Positions 32,709 to 40,037 of a stretch of DNA of 52,471 nucleotides are shown here, in pieces (positions within the stretch are counted from its first letter, which is position 1; each line of letters begins with the position of its first letter). The notes under the pieces were generated by a model. The model was not told the DNA's origin. It made no database searches and saw nothing but the letters and a program-made list of their open reading frames with translations. The position numbers and the translations under genes were made by a program. Source of the stretch: Patescibacteria group bacterium (GTDB lineage Bacteria; Patescibacteriota; Minisyncoccia; Minisyncoccales; RBG-13-36-15); NCBI GenBank assembly GCA_022574775.1, contig JACZRI010000005.1, positions 1 to 52,471 on the forward strand. Direction: 5' to 3'.

Positions 32709-34694
32709 TTATAACTTGCTCTTTTTTATTTTTTCAATAGCATCAGATAGCATCTGGCAATATAAATTCAACCCCACAGCATTCATACTTCCAGACTGTT
32801 CCTTTCCTAAAATATTTCCTGCGCCTCTCATTTCCAAATCTTTTAATGCAATTTTGTAGCCAGACCCTAACTCTGTTGCTTTTTTTAAGGTTTGTAATCT
32901 TTCTTTCGCCAAGTCAGACATATGTTCACTGTGAAAGAAGTAAGCAAATCCCTGTAGATGAGACCTGCCAATTCTCCCTCTTATTTGATAAGCTTGCGCT
33001 AAGCCCAGTTTGGTTGCTTCGGCTACAATGAGAGTATTTACATTCGGTAAATCCAAGCCGTTTTCAATGATGGTGGTAGCAACTAAGATATCAGTTTTTC
33101 TATTTTGAAAATCAGTCATTACTTTTACTAATTTTTTTTCTTTTAACCTGCCATGGGCAATATCAATTATTGTCTTGGGAAACAAATTTTCCAAGAAATT
33201 TTTTACTTTTTCAATTGTTTTTACTTGATTATGCAAATAATATACTTGTCCTCCTCTTGAAATTTCTTTTTCTACAGCATTTTGAATAGTTTTCCTTGAC
33301 CAGGGCAAGACAAAAGTTTTTATTGGCAATCTTCCTACCGGAGGTGTTTGAATCAAACTGATTGTTTTAATGGAAGAAATAGATAGATATAATGTTCGTG
33401 GGATAGGGGTTGCGGAAAGAGACAAGATATCCAGTTGAGTTCTTATTTTTTTTAATTTTTCTTTTTGTTTTACCCCAAATCTTTGCTCATCATCAATAAT
33501 TAACAACCCTAACCCTTCAGCTTTTTCAAATAGGTGCGGGGCAACATCTTTAGATAAAATTCGATGAGTGCCAATTAAGATATCAGTTTTTCCTGATTTT
33601 AAATCTTCAATGATTTTTTTTTGCTCTAATTTTGTTTGAAACCTTGATAATAACTGAATTTTTATTGGGAATTTTTCTAATCTTGTTTTGAAACTTTGGA
33701 AATGCTGATTTGCTAAAATGGTTGTCGGGCAAATAATAGCTGCTTGCCTGCCGGACTTTACTGCTTTTACTGCCGCTCTTAAGGCAACCTCTGTTTTTCC
33801 AAATCCGACATCGCCGCATACCAGTCTATCCATAGGAAATTCTTTTTCCAAATCTCTTTTTATATCTTCAATAGTTTTAGCTTGATCTGGTGTTTCCAGA
33901 TATTGAAACGAGCTCGCCAATTGAAAATCAATTTCATCGTCTGGCAGATATGGAGGACGTTTTTCGATTTCTCTTTTGGCATAAATATTTAAAAGTTCTC
34001 CGGCAAATTTTATAGCATCTTCTTTTATTTTCTTTTTCGTCTTTTGCCAGGCAAGGCTTCCCAAACGTGAGACTCTTGGAGTTACAAAACCAACATAGCG
34101 GGACAGTTTTCTTTCCAAGCCTACCGGAACATATAGTTTATCTCCCTGGGCATACTCCAACTGATAGTATTGTTTACCGTTAATTATTAATTGTTGATTG
34201 TGAATTCCTATGCCGTGATCTAAATGAACTATATAATCTCCCGGTTTTAGCCCTTTCAAATCTGAAAATAACTTTTGAGATTTTAATTTCTTTTTTAAAA
34301 TTTTTTTTATTGATACTTCGTTCTCAATTTGAATTGATAGTTTTTCAATATGTTCAATTTTATTTCCAAAGAATTCAAAACGAATGGCATGATTAGAATT
34401 TATAGGGAAAACATCAATAATTCCTCCTCTCTGGGAAAACTCTCCTGGTTCTGAAACTTGGAAAACCTTTTCGTAGCCCATTTCATCTAATTTTCTCAAA
34501 AACTGAGAAAAATGATACGATTGATTTTTTTCTACAAATATAGTATTGTCTTGAAAAAAAGTTTGCGTTTTCCTAGCTTCTAAAATTTTCTCTAAATTTT
34601 TTTCAAACCAAAAATTTTCCCTTTCCAAGAAGTAAGGGGTTATACCGGCAATAAAGGCTCTCCTGATAGTATCTGTACTTGACAATTCAATCAC
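32709..34694 (-). CDS. mfd: Short Mfd-like transcription-repair coupling factor
   Basis: A 661-residue SF2 ATPase that in full-length form (about 1150 residues) removes stalled RNA polymerase and recruits UvrA. Present: a UvrB-like piece with SEPGEFSQRGGIIDVFP, the CarD-like RNA-polymerase-interaction domain (HLDHGIGIHN and YAQGDKLYVP), the Walker A GDVGFGKTEVALRAA, the DEAH-type DDEQRFGV, and the translocase motif QIRGRIGRS. Missing: most of the N-terminal UvrA-binding region and the C-terminal D7 domain, since it ends just after SGSMNAVGLNLY. It starts at GTG 34694, 5 nt after a TATAAT box. Confidence 0.88.
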   Translation of the reverse strand: MIELSSTDTIRRAFIAGITPYFLERENFWFEKNLEKILEARKTQTFFQDNTIFVEKNQSYHFSQFLRKLDEMGYEKVFQVSEPGEFSQRGGIIDVFPINSNHAIRFEFFGNKIEHIEKLSIQIENEVSIKKILKKKLKSQKLFSDLKGLKPGDYIVHLDHGIGIHNQQLIINGKQYYQLEYAQGDKLYVPVGLERKLSRYVGFVTPRVSRLGSLAWQKTKKKIKEDAIKFAGELLNIYAKREIEKRPPYLPDDEIDFQLASSFQYLETPDQAKTIEDIKRDLEKEFPMDRLVCGDVGFGKTEVALRAAVKAVKSGRQAAIICPTTILANQHFQSFKTRLEKFPIKIQLLSRFQTKLEQKKIIEDLKSGKTDILIGTHRILSKDVAPHLFEKAEGLGLLIIDDEQRFGVKQKEKLKKIRTQLDILSLSATPIPRTLYLSISSIKTISLIQTPPVGRLPIKTFVLPWSRKTIQNAVEKEISRGGQVYYLHNQVKTIEKVKNFLENLFPKTIIDIAHGRLKEKKLVKVMTDFQNRKTDILVATTIIENGLDLPNVNTLIVAEATKLGLAQAYQIRGRIGRSHLQGFAYFFHSEHMSDLAKERLQTLKKATELGSGYKIALKDLEMRGAGNILGKEQSGSMNAVGLNLYCQMLSDAIEKIKKSKL

Positions 34695-34699
34695 TATAA

Positions 34700-34705
34700 A
34701 TTATA
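34700..34705 (-). promoter_or_regulatory. -10 box of mfd, leaderless
   Basis: TATAAT on the minus strand, five nt before GTG 34694. Confidence 0.45.
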
Positions 34706-34742
34706 ATATAATATTTAAGAGAAGGAGTCAAAAAAGAGATAT

Positions 34743-34893
34743 TCTCCGGCCTGTCTGGGAGAAGCTTCCCGCCACAGTTTCTTTGAAATTGCGGATGTGG
34801 TAAAATAGGCAATCCCTCCTTCGCCTAAAGCACTTACTTAGGATTCGCTGGAAAATTTCAGTTTGATCCTAGGACTCTCAGACAGACCGGAGG
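34743..34893. ncRNA. Cloverleaf-like structured element
   Basis: CTCCGG (34744-34749) with CCGGAG (34887-34892) and TGTCTG (34752-34757) with CAGACA (34879-34884) form a long closing stem. Three hairpins lie inside: CAGTTTC (34775-34781) with GAAATTG, TAGGC (34806-34810) with GCCTA (34823-34827), and CTTAGGAT (34837-34844) with ATCCTAGG (34866-34873). This is a four-way junction. GCGGATGTGG (34791-34800) recalls the 5' end of some tRNA-Leu, but the 3' partner and T-arm are absent, so it is not a normal tRNA. The strand is not certain. It could be a structured RNA, a mobile repeat or a leader of the CAP gene. Confidence 0.45.
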
Positions 34894-34927
34894 GTTAGCT
34901 CTTTATATTCTCAATAGGAGGTGGATA

Positions 34928-35479
34928 GTGAAGCAGAGTTCGTTGATTGTCATTCTGATTTCTATAATCGTTCTAGTAGTTTTAGCATTTCGTGATTTTG
35001 GCAACGAGCAGTCAATAGAGAACAGATATTTTTCTGCTAATTCAGTTCAAGAACAAGAACAGGTTATTAAGCCGCAACCGACTTTGATAGGTACGAGGTG
35101 TCCTACGGCCTCCATGTCGGACTTTGGCCTGGCACTGTTCAACGCTATCAACAATGAGCGGATACAGGCAGGGATATCAGTTTTAGGTGCTTACGGATGC
35201 GCGGTCTATGTTGCCCAACTCCGCTCCGACGACCTGGCCAGTCTCAACTATTTCGCCCACACCAGCCCGAACGGCGACACCGCGTTCTTGCTGCTGGACG
35301 CCAATCGCGTACCGCACGGCTGGGCAGGAGAGAACCTGGCCCGCAATAACTACCATGACGATCAGACGGTGGCAGTCGCTATCAGTGATTTGATGGTGAG
35401 CGAGGGTCACCGAGCGAATATCCTGAAAGCAGCTTTACTCACTTGGACGTCGCAGTGGCTATCGACGGGACAGGTATGA
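34928..35479 (+). CDS. CAP-domain secreted protein, frameshifted C-terminus
   Basis: An N-terminal hydrophobic anchor (residues 5-22) and an SCP/CAP domain with FNAINNERIQAG, NYFAHTSPNG, WAGENLA and SEGHRANIL. Good AGGAGG ribosome site (34916-34921) with GTG start. After HRANIL the frame goes wrong: this frame ends at 35479 with an unrelated tail, while the next frame reads SFTHLDVAVAIDG, then KYYTMIFIGPP and a stop at 35514, exactly the expected CAP C-terminus. One nucleotide has therefore been lost near 35427. From about 35090 to 35460 the DNA is strikingly GC-rich with G/C third codon positions, unlike all neighbours, which suggests recent transfer. A sequencing error is possible. Confidence 0.75.
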   Translation: MKQSSLIVILISIIVLVVLAFRDFGNEQSIENRYFSANSVQEQEQVIKPQPTLIGTRCPTASMSDFGLALFNAINNERIQAGISVLGAYGCAVYVAQLRSDDLASLNYFAHTSPNGDTAFLLLDANRVPHGWAGENLARNNYHDDQTVAVAISDLMVSEGHRANILKAALLTWTSQWLSTGQV

Positions 35480-35544
35480 AATACTACACCATGATTTTCA
35501 TTGGTCCGCCCTAGCTCATTGAAAAGGAAGAAAAAGGAGGAGAG

Positions 35545-35922
35545 ATGCAGATCTTTGAGCTGAAAAGAAGCTTGGCAAATATTTTGGAAATACCAGAAGA
35601 TCCAGTAAGGTGGGTAGGGATATCATTATTGAATCAAGAAAAGTTCCTTGGACAAAGGTCTTCCCCTAAAATGCTGGCAATGTTAGTAAGGGCTTTTTCT
35701 TTAGAATTTGTATGGGAAGAATTTGAGGAAGTATTGAAAAAAGCGGGCAAAGATTTAAATACTGAGCTTTCGCATGAGGAAATAGAAATATTAGTTGATT
35801 TAACTAAGCAGTTCTTTGATGAAGTAGAAATAGCCAGGTATGGACGAATGTCGAGTGTAGAAATTAGGAAAGATAAAGATGTGTTCCTCGAGGCGGTTTC
35901 GGTTGTTAAAAGTTCTTTATAA
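35545..35922 (+). CDS. Small hypothetical protein
   Basis: A 125-residue acidic, probably helical cytosolic protein, with no family I recognise. A strong AGGAGG ribosome site precedes the ATG at 35545. No membrane or catalytic motif is visible. AT-rich codon use matches the genome, unlike the CAP gene before it. A terminator shared with pth follows. Confidence 0.65.
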   Translation: MQIFELKRSLANILEIPEDPVRWVGISLLNQEKFLGQRSSPKMLAMLVRAFSLEFVWEEFEEVLKKAGKDLNTELSHEEIEILVDLTKQFFDEVEIARYGRMSSVEIRKDKDVFLEAVSVVKSSL

Positions 35923-35923
35923 G

Positions 35924-35952
35924 AAGGCTGGTTCTTTGAGCCAGCTTTTTTG
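35924..35952. terminator. Terminator between the small gene and pth
   Basis: GCTGG (35927-35931) pairs with CCAGC (35941-35945), extended by A/G-T pairs, followed by TTTTTTGTTT on the plus strand. It ends the plus-strand gene and lies just past the pth stop. Confidence 0.7.
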
Positions 35953-35954
35953 TT

Positions 35955-36614
35955 TCACTGATTATATTTTTGCCGAGCTTTTTCTATTCCTTCTTTAATT
36001 ATCATTTCAATTACGAGAAAACTTTTTTTAATAATTTCTTTTATTTTTCCCTCCTCTTTTTTGTTAAATTTTTCGAGAACAAATTTATCTACACCTTTTG
36101 GTTTAAAATCTTGAGGGCAAATTCCAATTCTTACTCTGATAAAATTTTTCGTTCCCAATTCCTTGATTATTGATTCAACTCCTTTGTGACCGGCTGATCC
36201 TCTGTCAATTGAGATTCGAACCGTTCCCAAGGGTAAATCGATGTCGTCGTGTACTACAATTAAGCTTGTATTTTGCCGCCTTTGGCGTCGCCCCTGGCGA
36301 ATCTCGCCAACGGCGGGAGTCTCGCCTCTGGCGGGTATCTTGCCGCCCTTGGCGAGCCTCGCCTCTGGCGGGTATCTTGTAGTCAGGGATTTTACTGCTT
36401 TGCCAGAATTATTCATAAAGGTTTCTGGGAGGGCAAGGATTATTTGTTTTTTATCAAGCACTCCTTTTGAAATAAGGGCATTGAGCCTTTTTTCGATTCT
36501 GAAATCTAAAAAGCGAGATGCCAGTTGCCAACTGTTTATTACCAGCCTGCCAATGTTATGACGAGTATTTTGAAATTTTTTTCCTGGGTTACCTAAGCCT
36601 ACGATTAAAAACAT
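35955..36614 (-). CDS. pth: Peptidyl-tRNA hydrolase
   Basis: Recycles tRNAs by cleaving peptidyl-tRNA that drops off ribosomes. The catalytic His is in NTRHNIG (about residue 19), and the substrate motif ETFMNNSGKAV and VVHDDIDLP are intact. The protein has 219 residues instead of about 190; the surplus is a repeat-coded stretch at residues 81-115 (around KGGKIPARGETPAVG) inserted just before the VVHDD strand. The nucleotide repeat contains a 22-nt direct duplication. Confidence 0.95.
   Translation of the reverse strand: MFLIVGLGNPGKKFQNTRHNIGRLVINSWQLASRFLDFRIEKRLNALISKGVLDKKQIILALPETFMNNSGKAVKSLTTRYPPEARLAKGGKIPARGETPAVGEIRQGRRQRRQNTSLIVVHDDIDLPLGTVRISIDRGSAGHKGVESIIKELGTKNFIRVRIGICPQDFKPKGVDKFVLEKFNKKEEGKIKEIIKKSFLVIEMIIKEGIEKARQKYNQ
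36270..36374. repeat. Tandem palindromic insert in pth
   Basis: GC-rich block of about 105 nt (35 codons). A 22-nt unit at 36321-36342 is repeated exactly at 36358-36379, and contains the CGCCTCTGGCG core seen at 38933-38943. Several GGCGAG/CTCGCC palindromes are nested in it. Confidence 0.75.
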
Positions 36615-36659
36615 TAATTTATTATATCATTTTTACCTTATCTTGAGCATGCCGAAGTG

Positions 36660-36687
36660 TTGATAAATAAAAAAAACCTGCTATAAT
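36660..36687 (+). promoter_or_regulatory. lepB promoter
   Basis: TTGATA (36660-36665), a 16-nt spacer and TATAAT (36682-36687). The -10 box ends 9 nt before the ATG at 36697, so the leader is a few nt at most. Confidence 0.7.
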
Positions 36688-36696
36688 GAAAAAGTT

Positions 36697-37452
36697 ATGC
36701 GGAATATTCTATCTTTTTTTGAAAGAAAAAAAGCAGAAAAGGGTCGGGGAAAATGGATGTTTGCCCGTGTAGAAAAACAGGCTTCCGCCACCCGCTTCGC
36801 CTCGTTTTCGCCGAGGCGAGAAGACGGAAACGTTAGAAACCGAGAGATGTCTAATGAGCGAAGCGAAGCGAATGAAGTGAGCGCCAGAACTCCGTTCTGG
36901 AAAAGCTGCGCGACTTTTATATGGGAAATTTCAAAAATTATTATTATTGCCTTAGTAATTGTTTTACCAATCCGATATTTTTTGTTTCAACCATTTATTG
37001 TGAGAGGGGCTTCTATGGAACCTAATTTTCATAATGGAGACTATCTTATTATTGATGAATTTTCCTATCGATTTTCAAATCCAGAAAGAGGAGAGGTCAT
37101 AGTTTTCAAAAATCCGAAAAATCTTTCCCAGAAATTTATCAAAAGAATTATTGGTCTTCCCGGAGAAACAATCCAGATAAATGAGGGCAAAGTAATTATT
37201 TTTCAGGATGATGAAGCACAGGTTTTAGATGAATCTTCCTACATATCTGAATTTACTGAAACTCCAGGGGGTCTTACGGTTTCTTTGGCTGAAAATGAAT
37301 ATTTTGTTCTGGGAGACAACAGATTTGCGTCTTTTGACTCTCGGAGATGGGGAGAACTGCCTAGGGAAAATATTATAGGGATGGTGTTTTTTCGGGCTTG
37401 GCCTTTTTCTGCTTTAGCTAAGGTTGAAACACCTATTTATCTAAATCCATAA
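36697..37452 (+). CDS. lepB: Signal peptidase I
   Basis: Cleaves signal peptides at the outer face of the membrane. A single membrane helix lies at about residues 75-97. The catalytic Ser is in GASMEPNFHNGDY (Ser106) and the general-base Lys in FIKRIIGLPGE (Lys149); the C-terminal GDNR-x-SFDSRRWG motif is present. Residues 28-69 are repeat-coded and carry CGAAGCGAAGCG-type and CCAGAAC-TCC-GTTCTGG palindromes; they extend the cytoplasmic N-terminus. Confidence 0.95.
   Translation: MRNILSFFERKKAEKGRGKWMFARVEKQASATRFASFSPRREDGNVRNREMSNERSEANEVSARTPFWKSCATFIWEISKIIIIALVIVLPIRYFLFQPFIVRGASMEPNFHNGDYLIIDEFSYRFSNPERGEVIVFKNPKNLSQKFIKRIIGLPGETIQINEGKVIIFQDDEAQVLDESSYISEFTETPGGLTVSLAENEYFVLGDNRFASFDSRRWGELPRENIIGMVFFRAWPFSALAKVETPIYLNP
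36778..36903. repeat. In-frame palindromic insert in lepB
   Basis: Contains CGCCTCG-TTTT-CGCCGAGGCG, a CGAAGCGAAGCGAA run, and CCAGAAC-TCC-GTTCTGG (36884-36900). It encodes about 42 residues and keeps the frame. Confidence 0.65.
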
Positions 37453-37457
37453 TTTAT

Positions 37458-38870
37458 ATGGAAGAATATAGAGGAAGAAGAAAAAAAGGTTATCAGACGC
37501 CTACTGGAATGCATGACGTCTTGCCTCAGGATCAAAGGTATTTCCAAAAAATTTATAATATCTGCGAGAATATCGTCAGTTTTTACGGTTTTCAAAAAAT
37601 AGAAACTCCCATTGTGGAAACAGCTGAGCTTTTTTCAAAAGGAATAGGTCTGGCGACTGATATCGTGGAAAAGCAGATGTATGTTTTTAGAACGAAGGGA
37701 GGGGATTGGTTGGCTTTAAGGCCAGAGGGGACAGCTTCTGTTGTGAGAGCTTTTATTGAGCATGGTATGCAAAGCCTTCCCAAGCCTGTAAAACTTTGGT
37801 ATTTCGGCCCATTTTTCCGTTATGAACATCCCCAAGCAGGAAGGTTTAGACAATTTCACCAATTCGGTTTTGAAGCTTTTGGAGAAAAAAGCCCGGTAAT
37901 GGATGCACAGATTGTTCAAGTTTTTTATAATATCTTAAAAGAGCTCCGTTTCGACAAATTGGTTGTTGAGGTGAATAATATTGGAGACTCTCAATGCAGG
38001 CCTTATTATAAGAAACTTTTAGTCAGCTATTTGAAATACCGGTTAGGTGGCTTTTGTGCAGTCTGTAGGCAGAGGGCAAAGGAAAATCCATTGAGAATTT
38101 TCGACTGTAAAGAAGAAAAATGTCAAAGGATAAAAGCGCAGGCTCCCCAGATAATTGACCATTTGTGTGAAGAATGCCATAATCATTTTAGAGAATTTTT
38201 AGAATTTTTAGATGAATTAGAACTTCCCTATAATTTGAACCCTTATTTGGTTAGAGGATTGGATTACTATACGAAAACTGTTTTTGAAATTTTTTCCACA
38301 TCCACTGAAAACTTTAATTCTTCGCAACAAGATTCAGAATATCCTCCGAAACTTTATACGAAGGAGGATGGTGGATCCGCTGAAACTCCGCTAAAATTGA
38401 GCGAGGAAGGAGAAAAAGGATATACTTCAAAAGATGCCCTCGTTGGCGGCGGGAGATACGACAACCTTTGCAAAATTTTAGGAGGAGAGCCAACTCCAGC
38501 TTGTGGTGGAGCTGCAGGTATAGAAAGGATAGTTAAGGCTATGAAACAGAGAACCCCGAAGTTGCCACAACCGCAGTTGCCAAAAGTATTTATGGCTCAA
38601 CTGGGAAATTTGGCAAAACGGAAAAGCCTTAAGCTTTTTGAAGAATTTAGGAAAAACCGAATTTCAGTAGCTGATTCTTTTGGCAGAGATGATTTGAAAG
38701 CCCAGCTGAAAGCATCGGACAGAATTGGGGTTCAGCTCACTCTTATTTTAGGACAGAAGGAAGTTCTGGAAGGAACTATTATTATTAAGGATATGAAAAC
38801 TGGCAGACAAGAAACAGTGAAATTAGAGAAGATAATAAAAGAGGTGAAAAAGAGACTCAAGAAAGCCTGA
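37458..38870 (+). CDS. hisS: Histidyl-tRNA synthetase
   Basis: Class II synthetase charging tRNA-His, 470 residues. Motif 1 segment TGMHDVLPQDQRY, motif 2 with RYEHPQAGRFRQFHQFG, and the histidine-specific LVRGLDYYTKTVFE are clear; motif 3 region is GGRYDNL and then GAAGIERI. Residues about 281-326 are extra relative to the family and lie between TVFEIFS and the GGGRYD loop. They include a palindrome-coded stretch. The gene ends in TGA. Confidence 0.95.
   Translation: MEEYRGRRKKGYQTPTGMHDVLPQDQRYFQKIYNICENIVSFYGFQKIETPIVETAELFSKGIGLATDIVEKQMYVFRTKGGDWLALRPEGTASVVRAFIEHGMQSLPKPVKLWYFGPFFRYEHPQAGRFRQFHQFGFEAFGEKSPVMDAQIVQVFYNILKELRFDKLVVEVNNIGDSQCRPYYKKLLVSYLKYRLGGFCAVCRQRAKENPLRIFDCKEEKCQRIKAQAPQIIDHLCEECHNHFREFLEFLDELELPYNLNPYLVRGLDYYTKTVFEIFSTSTENFNSSQQDSEYPPKLYTKEDGGSAETPLKLSEEGEKGYTSKDALVGGGRYDNLCKILGGEPTPACGGAAGIERIVKAMKQRTPKLPQPQLPKVFMAQLGNLAKRKSLKLFEEFRKNRISVADSFGRDDLKAQLKASDRIGVQLTLILGQKEVLEGTIIIKDMKTGRQETVKLEKIIKEVKKRLKKA
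38298..38435. repeat. In-frame insert in hisS
   Basis: Surplus coding sequence including the perfect ATCCTCC/GGAGGAT palindrome arms (38341-38347 and 38363-38369) and GGTGGATCC. It adds about 46 codons without breaking the frame. Confidence 0.6.
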
Positions 38871-38901
38871 AATATGAAGTCTGCCGTTTTTTGCGAGTCT
38901 C

Positions 38902-38946
38902 TCCCGCCCAAGGCGAGGTTCGCCAGAGGCGACGCCTCTGGCGGGA
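38902..38946. repeat. Perfect palindromic repeat between hisS and the HIT gene
   Basis: TCCCGCC (38902-38908) pairs with GGCGGGA (38940-38946). CGCCAGAGGCG (38921-38931) with CGCCTCTGGCG (38933-38943) is an 11-bp palindrome around a single A. The latter core recurs in pth and nifS. Confidence 0.8.
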
Positions 38947-38985
38947 ATACCTGAAGACCTTTTCTTTTCGTTTCTTCGTACTTCA

Positions 38986-39336
38986 ATGCAGTGTCTTTTT
39001 TGCAAGATCATCAATAAAGAAATACCTTCAGATATTGTTTATGAAGATGAAAAGGTTATTAGCTTCAAAGATATTCATCCTAAGGCCCCGATTCATTTTT
39101 TGATTTTACCTAAAAAGCATATTCCTTCAGTTAATCACTTGGAAGAAACAGATAAAGAATTAGTAGGAAATTTATTTTTAGTCGCAAAAAATATAGCCAG
39201 AGATAAAAATTTAAATGGATATAAGTTAATTGTAAATGTTGGGAGAGAAGGAGGTCAGTTGATTGATCATTTGCATTTGCATTTACTGGCTGGATGGAAA
39301 TCACCAGAAGAAAGAGAAATACCTAAGATGCCGTAA
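38986..39336 (+). CDS. HIT family nucleotide hydrolase
   Basis: A 116-residue histidine-triad protein of the HinT/PKCI type. The N-terminal CLFCKIINKEIPSDIVYE segment, FKDIHPKAPIHFLI, and the HLHLH active-site triad (His95, His97, His99) are complete. Such enzymes hydrolyse nucleoside phosphoramidates. It follows hisS after a palindromic repeat. Confidence 0.93.
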   Translation: MQCLFCKIINKEIPSDIVYEDEKVISFKDIHPKAPIHFLILPKKHIPSVNHLEETDKELVGNLFLVAKNIARDKNLNGYKLIVNVGREGGQLIDHLHLHLLAGWKSPEEREIPKMP

Positions 39337-39420
39337 ATAGCTCCTAGGTGCTAGTTTCTAGGTTTTTAGTTAATTGTATTTTACCTAGATACTGGACGCT
39401 GAAAGCTAAACATCTAAAAA

Positions 39421-39666
39421 ATGGTTTTAAAAGTCAGACGTCAACCAAGAGAAACATCGCAAAGTTTAGTTCACCGTTTTTCAAAGAAAGTCAGAAGAAG
39501 CGGAATTTTGCTTCGGGCGAGGAAAATCCGATTCCGAATGAAACCGCCAAGCCGCCAAACCAAAAAAAAATCAGCTTTGCGAAGAGAAGAATCGAGAAAG
39601 AAATATGAAAAACTGGAGAAATTAGGTAAAATGGGAGAGCAGAGTCCGTTTTTTAAAAAAAGATGA
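39421..39666 (+). CDS. rpsU: Ribosomal protein bS21-like
   Basis: An 81-residue very basic protein that resembles small-subunit protein bS21. It has the VRRQPRETSQSLVHRFSKKV segment corresponding to the family's GESIDRALRRFKRKV, then RRSGILLRARKIRFRMKPPS like EREGILRELRRREFYEKPS, then a Lys/Arg tail. bS21 binds near the anti-Shine-Dalgarno region of 16S rRNA. It overlaps the response regulator start by 4 nt (ATGA). Confidence 0.7.
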   Translation: MVLKVRRQPRETSQSLVHRFSKKVRRSGILLRARKIRFRMKPPSRQTKKKSALRREESRKKYEKLEKLGKMGEQSPFFKKR

Positions 39667-40037
39667 TTGAATCTGCAAAGAAACTGTTAATTGTAGAGGA
39701 TGAGAAGATGTTATCAGAGATGTATCAAGATACATTTTCTCAGGCAGGATATGAAGTCTTTGCGGCTTTTACCGTTGATGAAGGAATAAAAATTGCAAGA
39801 AATAAAAAACCTGACTTAATCTTGCTTGATATTTTACTGCCAAAAGAAAGTGGAATTGCCTTTTTACAAAAATTAAAAAAAGATCTTCATATTTCTACCA
39901 TTCCAGTGGTGGCTTTCTCCAATTACGATGACCCAAAAACAAGAAAGGAAGCTATTAACCTTGGGATCAAGGCATATTTGCTAAAAACTGATTTTACCCC
40001 AAAAGATATTGTAGAAAAAGTAAAAGAATACTTTTGA
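39663..40037 (+). CDS. Stand-alone response regulator receiver
   Basis: A 124-residue receiver domain with no output domain. Acid pocket Glu12/Asp13 (VEDEKM), phospho-acceptor Asp56 (LILLDILLP), Ser86 (AFSN) and Lys108 (LLKTD) are all present. Such single-domain regulators act through protein partners; the cognate kinase is not in the window. It overlaps rpsU and tyrS (TGATG), so it is locked into a translation operon. Confidence 0.9.
   Translation: MIESAKKLLIVEDEKMLSEMYQDTFSQAGYEVFAAFTVDEGIKIARNKKPDLILLDILLPKESGIAFLQKLKKDLHISTIPVVAFSNYDDPKTRKEAINLGIKAYLLKTDFTPKDIVEKVKEYF

Noticed and set aside
34791-34880. tRNA-Leu starting GCGGATGTGG
   Set aside because: No matching CATCCGC acceptor strand, poor anticodon stem and no proper T-arm.
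36170-36561. Plus-strand reading frames opposite pth
   Set aside because: Antisense to pth; open because the GC-rich palindromic repeats lack stops.
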